From a virus, in IMG/VR virus record IMGVR_UViG_3300006919_000271, positions 1 to 30,129 of that record: 30,129 bases of DNA, one strand, 5' to 3'. The translations under genes and the position numbers were made by a program. Positions within the stretch are counted from its first letter, which is position 1, and every line of letters begins with the position of its first letter. This document shows positions 17,841 through 25,766 of the stretch, one piece after another. The notes beneath the pieces were generated by a model. It did no database searches, had not been told where the DNA came from, and was given only the letters and a program-made list of their open reading frames with translations.

Positions 17841-17850
17841 GGAGTAAATT

Positions 17851-18510
17851 ATGGCAATAACACAAGTAGGAAAAGCAGTATCAGATTTTGAATCTTTCGA
17901 TATCATTCCCGATAGTATTTATGGTTCCGGTATGGACGGAAACGTAACAATATCTAGCAATACAACACTTACTAGAGATATGTATTACAACAACTTACAG
18001 ATTGATGCAGGAATAGTTTTAGACACAGCAGGATATAGAGTTTTTGTAAGAAATAGATTAACAATGGCGCCAACCAGTGCAAACCAAGCAGACACAAAGA
18101 TTGGTAGAGTAGGTGCAGCATCGACATCCGGAACTCTTAAAGGTGGAGCTCAAGCAGCTGCTACAGATTCTTTAGGCGGAAATGGAAATGGTTATACAGC
18201 TACAGCACCAACAGAAGGTGCAAATTATTTTAATCATCCCGACATAGCTATTACAGGTGTTATACAACACGGTGGCTCAACTACAGCTACAGGACTTGTA
18301 GGTGGAGCAGGGGATAATGTTAACTATGGTGGTGGAGTTGTTGTAGTTTGTGCTAGAAAAATACAAGGTCACGGAACAATAGAAGCTAGTGGAGAAACTA
18401 CTACAGGTGGTGGAGTTATATTTATAGTTTCACAGACTATTCCTCTTACTGGTGTGACTACAGATGTTACTGGATATGCGGCAGGGACTGTAAAGACATT
18501 CAAGGTGTAA
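17851..18510 (+). CDS. Fibre/adhesin paralogue without the low-complexity insert
   Basis: This 219-aa protein has a GGAG Shine-Dalgarno sequence. It aligns with the preceding 436-aa protein at both ends: T-T-L-T-R-D-M-Y-Y-N-N-L, D-T-x-G-Y-R-V-F-V-R, G-T-L-K-G-G and D-S-L-G-G near the start, and G-G-G-V-I-F-I-V-S near the end. It lacks the ~130-residue Asn/Tyr/His/Pro segment and most of the Gly-rich region. The pair looks like a tandem duplication followed by insertion in one copy or loss in the other. Its role is probably structural, near the tail tip. No catalytic motif is visible. Confidence 0.75.
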   Translation: MAITQVGKAVSDFESFDIIPDSIYGSGMDGNVTISSNTTLTRDMYYNNLQIDAGIVLDTAGYRVFVRNRLTMAPTSANQADTKIGRVGAASTSGTLKGGAQAAATDSLGGNGNGYTATAPTEGANYFNHPDIAITGVIQHGGSTTATGLVGGAGDNVNYGGGVVVVCARKIQGHGTIEASGETTTGGGVIFIVSQTIPLTGVTTDVTGYAAGTVKTFKV

Positions 18511-18513
18511 CAA

Positions 18514-19419
18514 ATGAGTTCACCTAAATATATCCGTGTTCACCTAGACAGATTTGGTTCAGATACTGAAGAATACAACTTATGGTATTGCCTAGGTATG
18601 GTTTATCCGGATTTCACAAATCCTTTATTTCCTAATAGTTCTTCAGACTTACAACATCCATACTATCCAAGAAAAGCAATAGCTTTTAACGAACAGAAAT
18701 ATGTAGACATTCCTATGGAACAATCTTCTGTAGTTTCTTTCTACATAAAGAGAAAAGACGGATATCACGTTTACAACGGAGAAATAAGTGGAACAGAAGG
18801 TATAGAAACCGGAGGACTAGACCCATTTAAGTATGAAACAGGTTATATGTGGACAGTAGATGTCAATGTAAACCCACAATCAGAAGTGTTTATTAAGGAA
18901 GGTAAACCATATGTCTATAGAGACAATACATACAATGGAATACTTGCTTTTGGAATATCTACAGTAGGTTCATCAGATGATGAATTAGATGAAGATGAAA
19001 CAGCTGAGCAAAAAACAATGGGAAATAAATACAGAATATTTTATGATTTTAAAAACTACTTTGAAATAGATATACCCGAAGAAGCATCCTACGAGTTATG
19101 GGGAGATACTGGTAAGGAACCTTCAGAGTTTCAAATGCTATACTTAAAGGGTAAATCTTATAACAACATAGGAGAAGATAATATGGACTTGTCATTAAGT
19201 GCTGAAGCACTGCAAGAACAGAAAGACGATGCAAAACAGATGTTAGAGTCTGCTATTGCTAATAGTCTCTATAAAATCGGAGAAGACGTAGATGATTTTG
19301 ATGAGGCTGCTTTCTTGGCAGATGTTACAGCTTTCAAAGCTGGCAAAGATATTTCATTTAATCAAACAATTGATTATTTGAAGGTGTGCATAGATAATCT
19401 AAATACAATCAACGGATAA
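18514..19419 (+). CDS. Uncharacterised protein at tail/accessory boundary
   Basis: I do not recognise this 301-aa protein. It starts 3 nt after the fibre paralogue, with AAGG upstream. Residues 1-180 look like a beta-rich, aromatic domain (Y-N-L-W-Y-C-L-G-M-V-Y-P, H-P-Y-Y-P-R-K-A-I-A-F, S-F-Y-I-K-R-K-D-G-Y-H-V-Y-N-G). About 155-170 is an acidic linker. The C-terminal ~80 residues are helical (from A-E-A-L-Q-E-Q-K-D-D-A-K-Q). There is no signal peptide. It could be the last structural gene or the first gene of the accessory cassette. The composition is less Thr/Ser-rich than that of the fibres. Confidence 0.65.
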   Translation: MSSPKYIRVHLDRFGSDTEEYNLWYCLGMVYPDFTNPLFPNSSSDLQHPYYPRKAIAFNEQKYVDIPMEQSSVVSFYIKRKDGYHVYNGEISGTEGIETGGLDPFKYETGYMWTVDVNVNPQSEVFIKEGKPYVYRDNTYNGILAFGISTVGSSDDELDEDETAEQKTMGNKYRIFYDFKNYFEIDIPEEASYELWGDTGKEPSEFQMLYLKGKSYNNIGEDNMDLSLSAEALQEQKDDAKQMLESAIANSLYKIGEDVDDFDEAAFLADVTAFKAGKDISFNQTIDYLKVCIDNLNTING

Positions 19420-19435
19420 AGGTTTAGGGAGGGAT

Positions 19436-19909
19436 ATGCGTAAAATATTTTACGTTCCAAAATCTAAAGACTATATGGATTATGAATCCGAATGGAAAGG
19501 CATAACTGCGCTCATCCAAACTGGATTAAGCGAAAATATAGAACAATTTGTAGATAATCCGGAAGTTGCCCAAATGGTTAACATACCGGAATATTTTAAT
19601 TTAGAAGCACCCAATCACGCTAGTGATAAAGAATACTTTCAAGTAGAGTATTACGACGATTTTGAAGTTCTCAAAAGAGATAAAGCTGACATATCTTTAC
19701 AGGTATGGAAAAAGAACTTAGATAACCCATCACAAGAAGATGTATTGGTGGAAACATACCCAATGAACTTTGAGGTGGGAAGAAAAATATGGATAACCAA
19801 TCATATTCAACTAGACATTGGTTGGTATGATGTAGTTCTTTTAAAAGGCTCAAAAGAGATTGATAGCAAAGAAATGTCAATCTATGAGTATTTTTTAGAG
19901 GAAGAATGA
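19436..19909 (+). CDS. Uncharacterised acidic protein of the accessory cassette
   Basis: This 157-aa protein is preceded by a strong GGGAGGG. It is acidic and aromatic, with a beta-strand-rich C-terminal half (V-L-V-E-T-Y-P-M-N-F-E-V-G, then I-W-I-T-N-H-I-Q-L-D-I-G-W-Y-D-V-V-L-L) resembling a small beta-sandwich. Its stop overlaps the next start by 4 nt (ATGA), so it is coupled to the first oxygenase-like gene. I find no catalytic motif and do not recognise a family. Confidence 0.65.
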   Translation: MRKIFYVPKSKDYMDYESEWKGITALIQTGLSENIEQFVDNPEVAQMVNIPEYFNLEAPNHASDKEYFQVEYYDDFEVLKRDKADISLQVWKKNLDNPSQEDVLVETYPMNFEVGRKIWITNHIQLDIGWYDVVLLKGSKEIDSKEMSIYEYFLEEE

Positions 19910-20619
19910 AACGAAATTTATTTAAAAGTGTAGAACCATACCCAGTTGTTCCCGGTGTTTACACTTGGGAAAATTGTTTAGATGTCCCAAATGGTATTGT
20001 CGATATTATGAACTCAGAAGTCGACGGTTGGAAAGACAGTATTTCTAAAGCAGATGTTAAAAACAATGACTCACTTAAATCAGTGTATGGGGCAAATGGA
20101 CCAATAAGGTTTGACCCGGAAGTTAACTTTCACAAAGAAGAATCAAAAACCTTCTTAAAACAAGTTCAGAGAAATGCTTTGGATAAAGCTGCTGATTATA
20201 TGCAGATATATCCCGATGTAGAGATGGAAGTGAATTGGATGGAAACTTGGCAATACATTACATACAAACCACCAAAGCATATGACATTTCACAGTGATAA
20301 TCACGCAGTAAGAGACCCAAGAACAAATAAACATCATATTGCTCCGTATTTAAGAAGATTTACAATACTTACTTATTTAAATGATGATTTTGATGGAGGT
20401 TCTTTAGTGTTTAGATATTTTCCCGAAGTTGCACCTTACAAACCACCAGCAGGTAGTGTAGTTATTATGCCAAGTGCTTATGTATGGTCACACGCTACAA
20501 CGCCATTATTGAATGGCAGAAAAGCTGCATTCCTAGTTTCTATGAGCAGCCACTATGATGTAGGTTCTGAAGAAACAGGAGCACCAGTTACAGCGTTAGC
20601 AAAGAGGGAGTTAAGATAG
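19906..20619 (+). CDS. 2OG-Fe(II) oxygenase, prolyl-4-hydroxylase type
   Basis: This 237-aa protein has the full facial triad of the double-stranded beta-helix oxygenases: H129-x-D131 (in M-T-F-H-S-D-N-H) and the distal H196 (W-S-H-A-T-T-P). R205, 9 residues later, is positioned to bind 2-oxoglutarate. The intervening R-R-F-T-I-L-T-Y-L-N-D-D-F-D-G-G-S-L-V-F is the usual strand and Gly-rich turn of P4H-like enzymes, and P-P-A-G-S-V-V-I-M-P-S precedes the distal His. Such enzymes use O2 and 2-oxoglutarate to hydroxylate proteins, sugars or small molecules. The substrate here is unknown. It is coupled by overlaps to genes on both sides. Confidence in the fold and active site is high. Confidence 0.88.
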   Translation: MKRNLFKSVEPYPVVPGVYTWENCLDVPNGIVDIMNSEVDGWKDSISKADVKNNDSLKSVYGANGPIRFDPEVNFHKEESKTFLKQVQRNALDKAADYMQIYPDVEMEVNWMETWQYITYKPPKHMTFHSDNHAVRDPRTNKHHIAPYLRRFTILTYLNDDFDGGSLVFRYFPEVAPYKPPAGSVVIMPSAYVWSHATTPLLNGRKAAFLVSMSSHYDVGSEETGAPVTALAKRELR

Positions 20620-21308
20620 TGGAAAACTATACAACTATGGGAAGTGTAGAAATTTACTACGACTTTTTAAACAAAGAGCAATCAAAAAATATTATTGAGT
20701 CTATTGAAGCAATGGACCAAGATAAAGAATTCCCAGCAGGGTTCGAAGATGCAAAAGTTGGTAAAGGTCACAAAGGTGGAGAAATAAGAAGTAATTCATT
20801 GTTTCCTTTGACTCTACATTCAAATATGGACCCAAACCAAAGGGAATATAGAGAAGCAATCAAAAATGGAACAGACACTTATTTTAAAGAATTAAAGGAA
20901 ATACAAGACTTACTATCTAATAAGATGGTTGAGTTTGTTGGAAGATATACAGACAAATATGAATTCAGCATTGACTTTGATGAAGGTTTTACATTGTTAA
21001 GGTATAAAGGTGGTCAAGAGTATAAACCACATTGTGATTATGCACCACACATACCAAGACATTTATCTGCTTTAATTCTTTTGAATCCAACAGAGTATGA
21101 AGGTGGTGGAACATACTTCGAACATTTTGAAGAAAACGTCAAAACAGAAGCACCAGCTTTAATATTATTTCCTAGTAATTATGCATATTCTCATAGAGCA
21201 ATGCCAGTCATTAGTGGAACTAAGTATGCTATTGTAACTTGGTTAGGTCATCCATTCGATACAGATGGAATGCCGGGAATGTATCTACCTCAAGGAGGCG
21301 GTCAATGA
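20619..21308 (+). CDS. 2OG-Fe(II) oxygenase-like protein, second copy
   Basis: This 229-aa protein starts with GTG in a 1-nt overlap, with GGGAG upstream. Active-site residues are H138-C-D140 (Y-K-P-H-C-D-Y), distal H192 (Y-S-H-R-A-M-P-V) and K202, ten residues later, where 2OG oxygenases carry Arg or Lys. S-A-L-I-L-L-N-P and E-Y-E-G-G-G-T-Y-F match the strand plus Gly turn. It differs from the first copy in the Lys and in its N-terminus (M-G-S-V-E-I-Y-Y-D-F-L-N-K-E-Q), which is typical of P4H-like phage enzymes. This is probably a gene duplication with a changed substrate. The substrate is not known. Confidence 0.87.
   Translation: MENYTTMGSVEIYYDFLNKEQSKNIIESIEAMDQDKEFPAGFEDAKVGKGHKGGEIRSNSLFPLTLHSNMDPNQREYREAIKNGTDTYFKELKEIQDLLSNKMVEFVGRYTDKYEFSIDFDEGFTLLRYKGGQEYKPHCDYAPHIPRHLSALILLNPTEYEGGGTYFEHFEENVKTEAPALILFPSNYAYSHRAMPVISGTKYAIVTWLGHPFDTDGMPGMYLPQGGGQ
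21292..21298 (+). promoter_or_regulatory. Ribosome binding site for the start at 21305
   Basis: AAGGAGG with a 6-nt spacer precedes ATG 21305, which overlaps the previous stop as ATGA. It rules out the longer frame opening at 21239 as the main start. Confidence 0.8.
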
Positions 21309-21850
21309 ACGCAACAGGAGTAGATAACTTATTTAAAGGTATTCAGTTTGACGAACTTGAATACTTTATGGATACACAATCACCACATATAGACTCAGAC
21401 AACTGGGAACATAGAGGAACTCACTATGCAAAAGCTGCTGGGGAATTAGATGTTTTACATAAATTCACAACTGATAGAGCTAGAGACATATTTGCAGTTC
21501 ACGATTTACTGCCTACTTCAGCAAGAATACAGTGGTATGAATTTTCACCCGATGGGAAAGAACATTATGATGATGGAGCTATAGAGTATACAATTCTATA
21601 CAACTATTATTCAGAAGAACCAGTAACGTTTATATATCCAAATGGAGAGTTCACTCTAGAAAACAATGAGGCAGTAGCTTATTGTGGACAAGAGCTCTTA
21701 CATCAAAGAAAGAAAACTGAAGGTATTTCTATATGTATATCTTTAGCTTATGCAAAACCTAACAATCCACACTTCGCTTTAGGCGAGTATAATGGGTTAG
21801 GTTATAAATTTAAATCAACCACAGAGGAGATAGAAGAAAATTGGCTATAG
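21305..21850 (+). CDS. Divergent 2OG-oxygenase / cupin-like protein
   Basis: This 181-aa protein has a candidate H87-Y-D89 pair (K-E-H-Y-D-D-G), then the strands Y-T-I-L-Y-N-Y-Y and E-P-V-T-F-I-Y-P, and a distal H133 (L-L-H-Q-R-K-K-T-E-G) followed by basic residues that could bind 2-oxoglutarate. The order and spacing fit a compact double-stranded beta-helix iron enzyme, but the usual Gly-rich turn is weak. It follows two clear 2OG oxygenases and overlaps the next gene by 10 nt, which supports the assignment. A metal-binding cupin without 2OG use is the main alternative. Confidence 0.6.
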   Translation: MNATGVDNLFKGIQFDELEYFMDTQSPHIDSDNWEHRGTHYAKAAGELDVLHKFTTDRARDIFAVHDLLPTSARIQWYEFSPDGKEHYDDGAIEYTILYNYYSEEPVTFIYPNGEFTLENNEAVAYCGQELLHQRKKTEGISICISLAYAKPNNPHFALGEYNGLGYKFKSTTEEIEENWL

Positions 21851-22551
21851 TATCACAATCATTTAGATGTGGACCTACTCTACAATTTGATAATGCAGAT
21901 ATATTTGAAGCAAAAGCAACTGAGTTAGGTCATATTAATCCGTCCTTAGAGTTTTGGCTTAAAGAAAATGCTAGTAGTTTTGACAATGCTTTAGTTATAG
22001 GTGCAGGCTTCGGCTTGTCCTCTAAGCAATTATTAGATGCAGGCGCAGAAGTAACTTCTTTTGAACCTTCACAAGCTAGATTTGACTTACTAGAAGACAA
22101 CTGTGCAGACGGAGACAATTATAGAAAAGCAGCTGGAAAACTAGCAGGAGAAGAGATACTCTACTCTTGGTCAGACAATCAATCACAAGCAGTAGTTGGT
22201 AAAGTTATGGGTAACAATACACAAACTATAGATGTCGTAACAGTCGACAGTTTAGATTTATCTTTAGACTTATTACTTGTTTATGCAAATGGTAAAGAAC
22301 TAGATGTATTAGACGGAGCTTCAGCAACAATGACAGCTAATCCAAATATGAAAATTATAATAGGATGGCAACCGGATACAATTGAGAACATAGACGAAGC
22401 TGTTACTAAATTACAGAGTTATGGTAAAACAGTTTCAATAATTCACTGGGAACCGGAAGGTGACACAATAAGTTTGAAAGAACAATTCACAGGAGCTCAT
22501 CACAATGATTCTCTGAAAGCGGTATATAAAGCAGAATTATTATTGGAGTAG
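21841..22551 (+). CDS. FkbM-like SAM-dependent methyltransferase (atypical)
   Basis: This 236-aa protein starts with TTG 21841, preceded by GAGGAG. It has a Rossmann SAM-binding motif (A-L-V-I-G-A-G-F-G near residues 50-58) and an acidic strand end (T-S-F-E-P-S near 75). Near 145-165, V-D-S-L, D-L-L-L-V and G-K-E-L-D-V-L-D-G-A parallel the FkbM signature. In FkbM proteins that region usually reads K-I-D-V-E-G-x-E; here the acidic D and E are replaced in V-Y-A-N-G-K-E. FkbM enzymes usually O-methylate sugars or natural products. The fold is likely. Activity is uncertain because of the changed signature. It lies in the cassette between oxygenase-like and VETD-family genes. Confidence 0.65.
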   Translation: MAIVSQSFRCGPTLQFDNADIFEAKATELGHINPSLEFWLKENASSFDNALVIGAGFGLSSKQLLDAGAEVTSFEPSQARFDLLEDNCADGDNYRKAAGKLAGEEILYSWSDNQSQAVVGKVMGNNTQTIDVVTVDSLDLSLDLLLVYANGKELDVLDGASATMTANPNMKIIIGWQPDTIENIDEAVTKLQSYGKTVSIIHWEPEGDTISLKEQFTGAHHNDSLKAVYKAELLLE

Positions 22552-22552
22552 T

Positions 22553-23398
22553 ATGAGTAAATGGTGGGAGAAAAAAAAATATAAACGCCTCTTAGAAGAA
22601 AAAGAACATATCGTTGGAGAAGACGAAAAGATATTATTCTTAGCAAATCCGGGGCATTCACATTACGTTGATTTAGCTCCACCTAAGCCAGCAAAAGATT
22701 TTATGCCTTCTTGGTATAAACAATTGCAAAGAGAGTGGACAGAGCTTAGAGATGGGGACCACGGAGTTTGGAAAGATGCAACTTGGAACGGAGTTCCATA
22801 TAAAGACAATTCATTAAAAAAATGTCCTACAGTTAAAGACATTATGTTTAGTGGATATATTATTCCCTTGTGGCTGGACCTAAAAATCAACTTTACGGAA
22901 GAAAGTGGATTTAATTGGTATAATAAACACGCATTCGAAGATACCATAACATATCATAGTCCTCACTCAATAGGTTCTATGCCTATCAATGATGGTTCTT
23001 GGAATACAGCAATGAAATTCTCAAATCCTTGGGACATAATAACACCACCGGGTTGGTCAGTTATGATTATGTCTCCTTGGTATCACAGAAACTGGGAAAT
23101 AGAAATTATGCCTAGTGTTGTTGAAACTGATAGTTATCACCAAATGAATATACCATTCTTATATCACGGAAATGGTGAAAGAACTTTTAGACAAGGAATG
23201 CCGTTAGTTCAAGTAATTCCATACAAAAGAAGTGGTTTTGACTTAGATTCTTATGAGTCTAGGGTTATGGACGAAGATGAGAAATCCTACTATGATAAGA
23301 CTAGAGCTGCTGAAAGAACCAAACAAAATGGTTGGTATCGTTGGCAGACACAACAAAATAAGAAAAAATGGAAAGAAGATGGGATTATAGATGAGTAA
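22553..23398 (+). CDS. VETD-family phage protein, copy B
   Basis: This 281-aa paralogue of the genes at 6074 and 24748 carries the same blocks: D-L-A-P-P-K-P-A-K-D-F-M-P-S-W-Y, L-K-K-C-P-T-V-K-D, G-Y-I-I-P-L-W, F-S-N-P-W, T-P-P-G-W-S-V-M-I-M, V-V-E-T-D-S-Y-H-Q-M-N-I-P, and F-R-Q-G-M-P-L-V-Q-V-I-P-Y. It has a longer basic N-terminus (K-K-K-Y-K-R) and a highly charged C-terminal tail. The ATG has GGAG upstream. The conserved His, Glu, Asp and Trp residues could line an active or binding site, but no known catalytic motif is present. It overlaps the next gene by 8 nt. Confidence 0.8.
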   Translation: MSKWWEKKKYKRLLEEKEHIVGEDEKILFLANPGHSHYVDLAPPKPAKDFMPSWYKQLQREWTELRDGDHGVWKDATWNGVPYKDNSLKKCPTVKDIMFSGYIIPLWLDLKINFTEESGFNWYNKHAFEDTITYHSPHSIGSMPINDGSWNTAMKFSNPWDIITPPGWSVMIMSPWYHRNWEIEIMPSVVETDSYHQMNIPFLYHGNGERTFRQGMPLVQVIPYKRSGFDLDSYESRVMDEDEKSYYDKTRAAERTKQNGWYRWQTQQNKKKWKEDGIIDE

Positions 23399-24230
23399 GT
23401 GTCCAGTGCCTAAAGGATTCAAGATACCAAGACTAACAGATACTTGGTCAGAAAAGTTAAGTTCACATCGTAAGAGTATGCCTACAGTTGCTTTTACACT
23501 ACCTAGACCTAATCAACAATGGGGTCAGTTAGAAAATCAAGACCCACAAAGTTATCACCCACCGATTAACTTTAGGAATCCACAGAAGTTTATTAAAGCA
23601 CCCAATGGTTGCGTATCAACACAGTTTATGCGTAACAGAATGTTTGAAGTTTATTTTCCTTGGTCTTATGTAAAGGTAAAGCTAAGTAAAAACAAATTTA
23701 GTGATGAAGTAGATAGGTTCGCTGGTTTTAACTATCAAGCTAATTATCACGGTGCAGTAAAGCATCACGGTCCATTCAATGACTTAATTATGGAAGAGAA
23801 AGAGGCTTGGGGATATCCCGATAAGCCAGTTATGCAAATATCTATGCCAGTTATGTTATTTACTGATGATGAAGAAGTTTGGATGGATGTAATACCATCA
23901 GATAGAAATGCAGGACAAAATTTACCTATCTCTACTATTCCCGGATTTATGCCTATCTATGGGTGGTCTCGTGGATTATCTTGGGCATTCCAGTGGGAAG
24001 ATATGGATAACCTAGAACTTAATCTAAATCACGATACTGTAATGTTTAACCTACTATTCAGTAAACCAGTGAAGATAGAATATGTAGAGTGGAATGAAAC
24101 TTTTAGTAAAGCTTGGAATCAGATTAGTCAGTCTTCTGTGAATAGAAGAGATACGAATATGCTCTATCCCGACGCACTAGAGAGAAGACCTAAGAAATTA
24201 ATGCCAAAGAAAAAATGGCTGAAGTTCTAA
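23391..24230 (+). CDS. Uncharacterised protein, possible divergent VETD-family member
   Basis: This 279-aa protein starts in an 8-nt overlap. It lacks the literal VETD motif but shows a similar order of blocks: N-F-R-N-P, M-R-N-R-M-F-E-V-Y-F-P-W-S-Y near residues 82-95, P-V-M-Q-I-S-M-P-V-M-L-F then V-W-M-D-V-I-P-S-D, P-I-S-T-I-P-G-F, and N-H-D-T-V-M-F-N-L-L-F-S-K-P. These can be laid against the P-P-G-W-S, G-I-V-E-T-D and P-F-x-x-V-I-P-F blocks of its neighbours. Distant homology is a hypothesis. Otherwise I do not recognise it. The C-terminus is basic (R-R-P-K-K-L-M-P-K-K-K-W) and is read through into the next start. Confidence 0.6.
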   Translation: MSKCPVPKGFKIPRLTDTWSEKLSSHRKSMPTVAFTLPRPNQQWGQLENQDPQSYHPPINFRNPQKFIKAPNGCVSTQFMRNRMFEVYFPWSYVKVKLSKNKFSDEVDRFAGFNYQANYHGAVKHHGPFNDLIMEEKEAWGYPDKPVMQISMPVMLFTDDEEVWMDVIPSDRNAGQNLPISTIPGFMPIYGWSRGLSWAFQWEDMDNLELNLNHDTVMFNLLFSKPVKIEYVEWNETFSKAWNQISQSSVNRRDTNMLYPDALERRPKKLMPKKKWLKF

Positions 24231-24751
24231 TTGTTGATAATCTTTTTCCTCAACCTCTCTTCGATAGGTTAGTAAAAACTTGTAAAAGAAGATACAAAAA
24301 TGCTATTTGGAATGATGAATTCGGTAGATGGGGAATAACAACTGAAGACCAATCTAACGATGGTTCTTGGTTGATGCCTTATGGTATGCGTATATTACCT
24401 AAAGCTAAAGAACTATTCAAAGCAGAAGAACTAGATATAAGTTACATTATGTTTGCACAATACGAAACAGAGAAAGCTAATCTACCTAAACACAAAGATA
24501 ACAATGCTTGCACTTACACCTTAGATGTTTGCTTATACTACGATACACCTTGGGCTATATGGGTAGAAGATAAAGAATACTTTTTAAAACCAAATCAAGC
24601 GTTACTGTTTTACGGAGAAGACCAATTACACTGGAGAGACGACTTTCCGGACCCGGAAAATAATGTAGTAGGTATGATGTTTAACCATTATGTAGAACCG
24701 GAACATTGGTGGCATACAGGTCAAAGAATAATAGACGGGAAAAAACAATGA
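24215..24751 (+). CDS. 2OG-Fe(II) oxygenase-like protein, fourth copy
   Basis: This 178-aa protein has a candidate triad H93-K-D95 (L-P-K-H-K-D-N-N) and H139 (Q-L-H-W-R-D-D-F). Between them lie the strand L-D-V-C-L-Y-Y and P-N-Q-A-L-L-F-Y-G-E-D, which occupies the place of the usual turn before the distal His. An Arg two residues after H139 is too close for the standard 2OG-binding position, so the co-substrate site is uncertain. The N-terminus (V-L-I-V-D-N-L-F-P-Q-P-L-F-D-R-L-V) is typical of phage P4H-like proteins. It begins 16 nt inside the previous gene and ends in an ATGA overlap with the next. Confidence 0.7.
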   Translation: MAEVLIVDNLFPQPLFDRLVKTCKRRYKNAIWNDEFGRWGITTEDQSNDGSWLMPYGMRILPKAKELFKAEELDISYIMFAQYETEKANLPKHKDNNACTYTLDVCLYYDTPWAIWVEDKEYFLKPNQALLFYGEDQLHWRDDFPDPENNVVGMMFNHYVEPEHWWHTGQRIIDGKKQ

Positions 24752-25509
24752 AGTGGATTCAAGGTAACAATATAAGGTTTGCTACACCTAACCCAGCACT
24801 AGTAGAACTTGCACCCCCAGTTCCAGCAGCTCAAATGATACCGGAATGGTTTCAAGCATTAAAGATGGATTTACCAAGAGCAGACCAAAAGCCATTTCCA
24901 GTTATAGGTGAGATAATTAAAAAGTGGTCTTCACACACACTAAAGAAATGTCCAGCAGTAGTAGATTACTTTGCAGAAGGATACATAATTCCTTTGTGGT
25001 CAGACATAATGGTTCAAAGATACGGTCAAGATTTTCACTTTGAGACTAATGGAAACAATGAAGGCTTAGGAAGCGTTATAGAATTTCACGATGAAGCACA
25101 ATTCTCAACTTATCCATTTAAAAGAAATGATTACAGAAGAGCAGTAAAGTTTACAAGTCCTTGGTTCTTTCATACTCCACCGGGTTGGTCAATGTTGTTT
25201 ATGAAACCTTTGATGCATCCACAGGATAACTACACCTTATTCCCCGGCATTGTTGAAACAGATAGTTTTCATCAAGTAAACTTTCCAAGTATATGGCATA
25301 GTGAGGGAGACAGGATACTTGAAAGAGGATATCCGTTCTTACACGTTATACCTTTTAAAAGAAGCAAACATAATCTAGTTGTTGAAGAGTTTACAGACGA
25401 ACATCATAGAGAAAATAATATTGAGTCTTTTACTTTAAGAAGTAAGATGACTGGTGGATATAGAGATTTAACAAGAAAAAACAGGAAGAAACAAACTGGT
25501 AAACTGTAA
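24748..25509 (+). CDS. VETD-family phage protein, copy C
   Basis: I take ATG 24748, which overlaps the previous stop as ATGA; an upstream TTG at 24706 is less likely because paralogue similarity starts after 24748. The 253-aa protein shows V-E-L-A-P-P-V-P-A-A-Q-M-I-P-E-W-F, L-K-K-C-P-A-V-V-D-Y, G-Y-I-I-P-L-W-S-D, F-T-S-P-W, T-P-P-G-W-S-M-L-F-M, G-I-V-E-T-D-S-F-H-Q-V-N-F-P, W-H and E-R-G-Y-P-F-L-H-V-I-P-F-K-R. It is closer to copy A (6074) than to copy B in the C-terminal half. The function is unknown. It lies directly before the ferredoxin gene. Confidence 0.8.
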   Translation: MKWIQGNNIRFATPNPALVELAPPVPAAQMIPEWFQALKMDLPRADQKPFPVIGEIIKKWSSHTLKKCPAVVDYFAEGYIIPLWSDIMVQRYGQDFHFETNGNNEGLGSVIEFHDEAQFSTYPFKRNDYRRAVKFTSPWFFHTPPGWSMLFMKPLMHPQDNYTLFPGIVETDSFHQVNFPSIWHSEGDRILERGYPFLHVIPFKRSKHNLVVEEFTDEHHRENNIESFTLRSKMTGGYRDLTRKNRKKQTGKL

Positions 25510-25511
25510 AT

Positions 25512-25766
25512 ATGAAAGTTTGGATTGACCAAGATTTATGCACTGGCGATGGTTTATGTGCAGAAATATCTCCCGAAGTATTTACAATGAAAAACGATGG
25601 ACTAGCTTATGTCCAAGAACATACTCCTTACCCTAAAGTTTATTCTGCAATAGATGGCAATCCACAAGGTGCTGAAGGCTTAGCGGTAGTTCCTATTGGC
25701 AAAGAAGAGCTAGTAAAAGAAGCAGCTGAAGAGTGTCCCGGAGAGTGCATATTTTACAGTATATAA
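25512..25766 (+). CDS. Small Fe-S ferredoxin, C-x2-D-x2-C type
   Basis: This 84-aa protein starts with I-D-Q-D-L-C10-T-G-D13-G-L-C16 and ends with E-E-C75-P-G-E-C79. C10, C16 and C75 with D13 form the ligand set of single-cluster ferredoxins that hold a [3Fe-4S] cluster, or a [4Fe-4S] cluster with Asp as fourth ligand, as in Pyrococcus furiosus ferredoxin. S-P-E-V-F after C16 is also typical. An insertion of ~20 residues (about 40-60) separates the two halves. Actinobacterial cytochrome P450 partners have the same layout. Here it ends the oxygenase cassette and may deliver electrons to one of its iron proteins or to a host enzyme. C79 is an extra Cys. Confidence 0.8.
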   Translation: MKVWIDQDLCTGDGLCAEISPEVFTMKNDGLAYVQEHTPYPKVYSAIDGNPQGAEGLAVVPIGKEELVKEAAEECPGECIFYSI

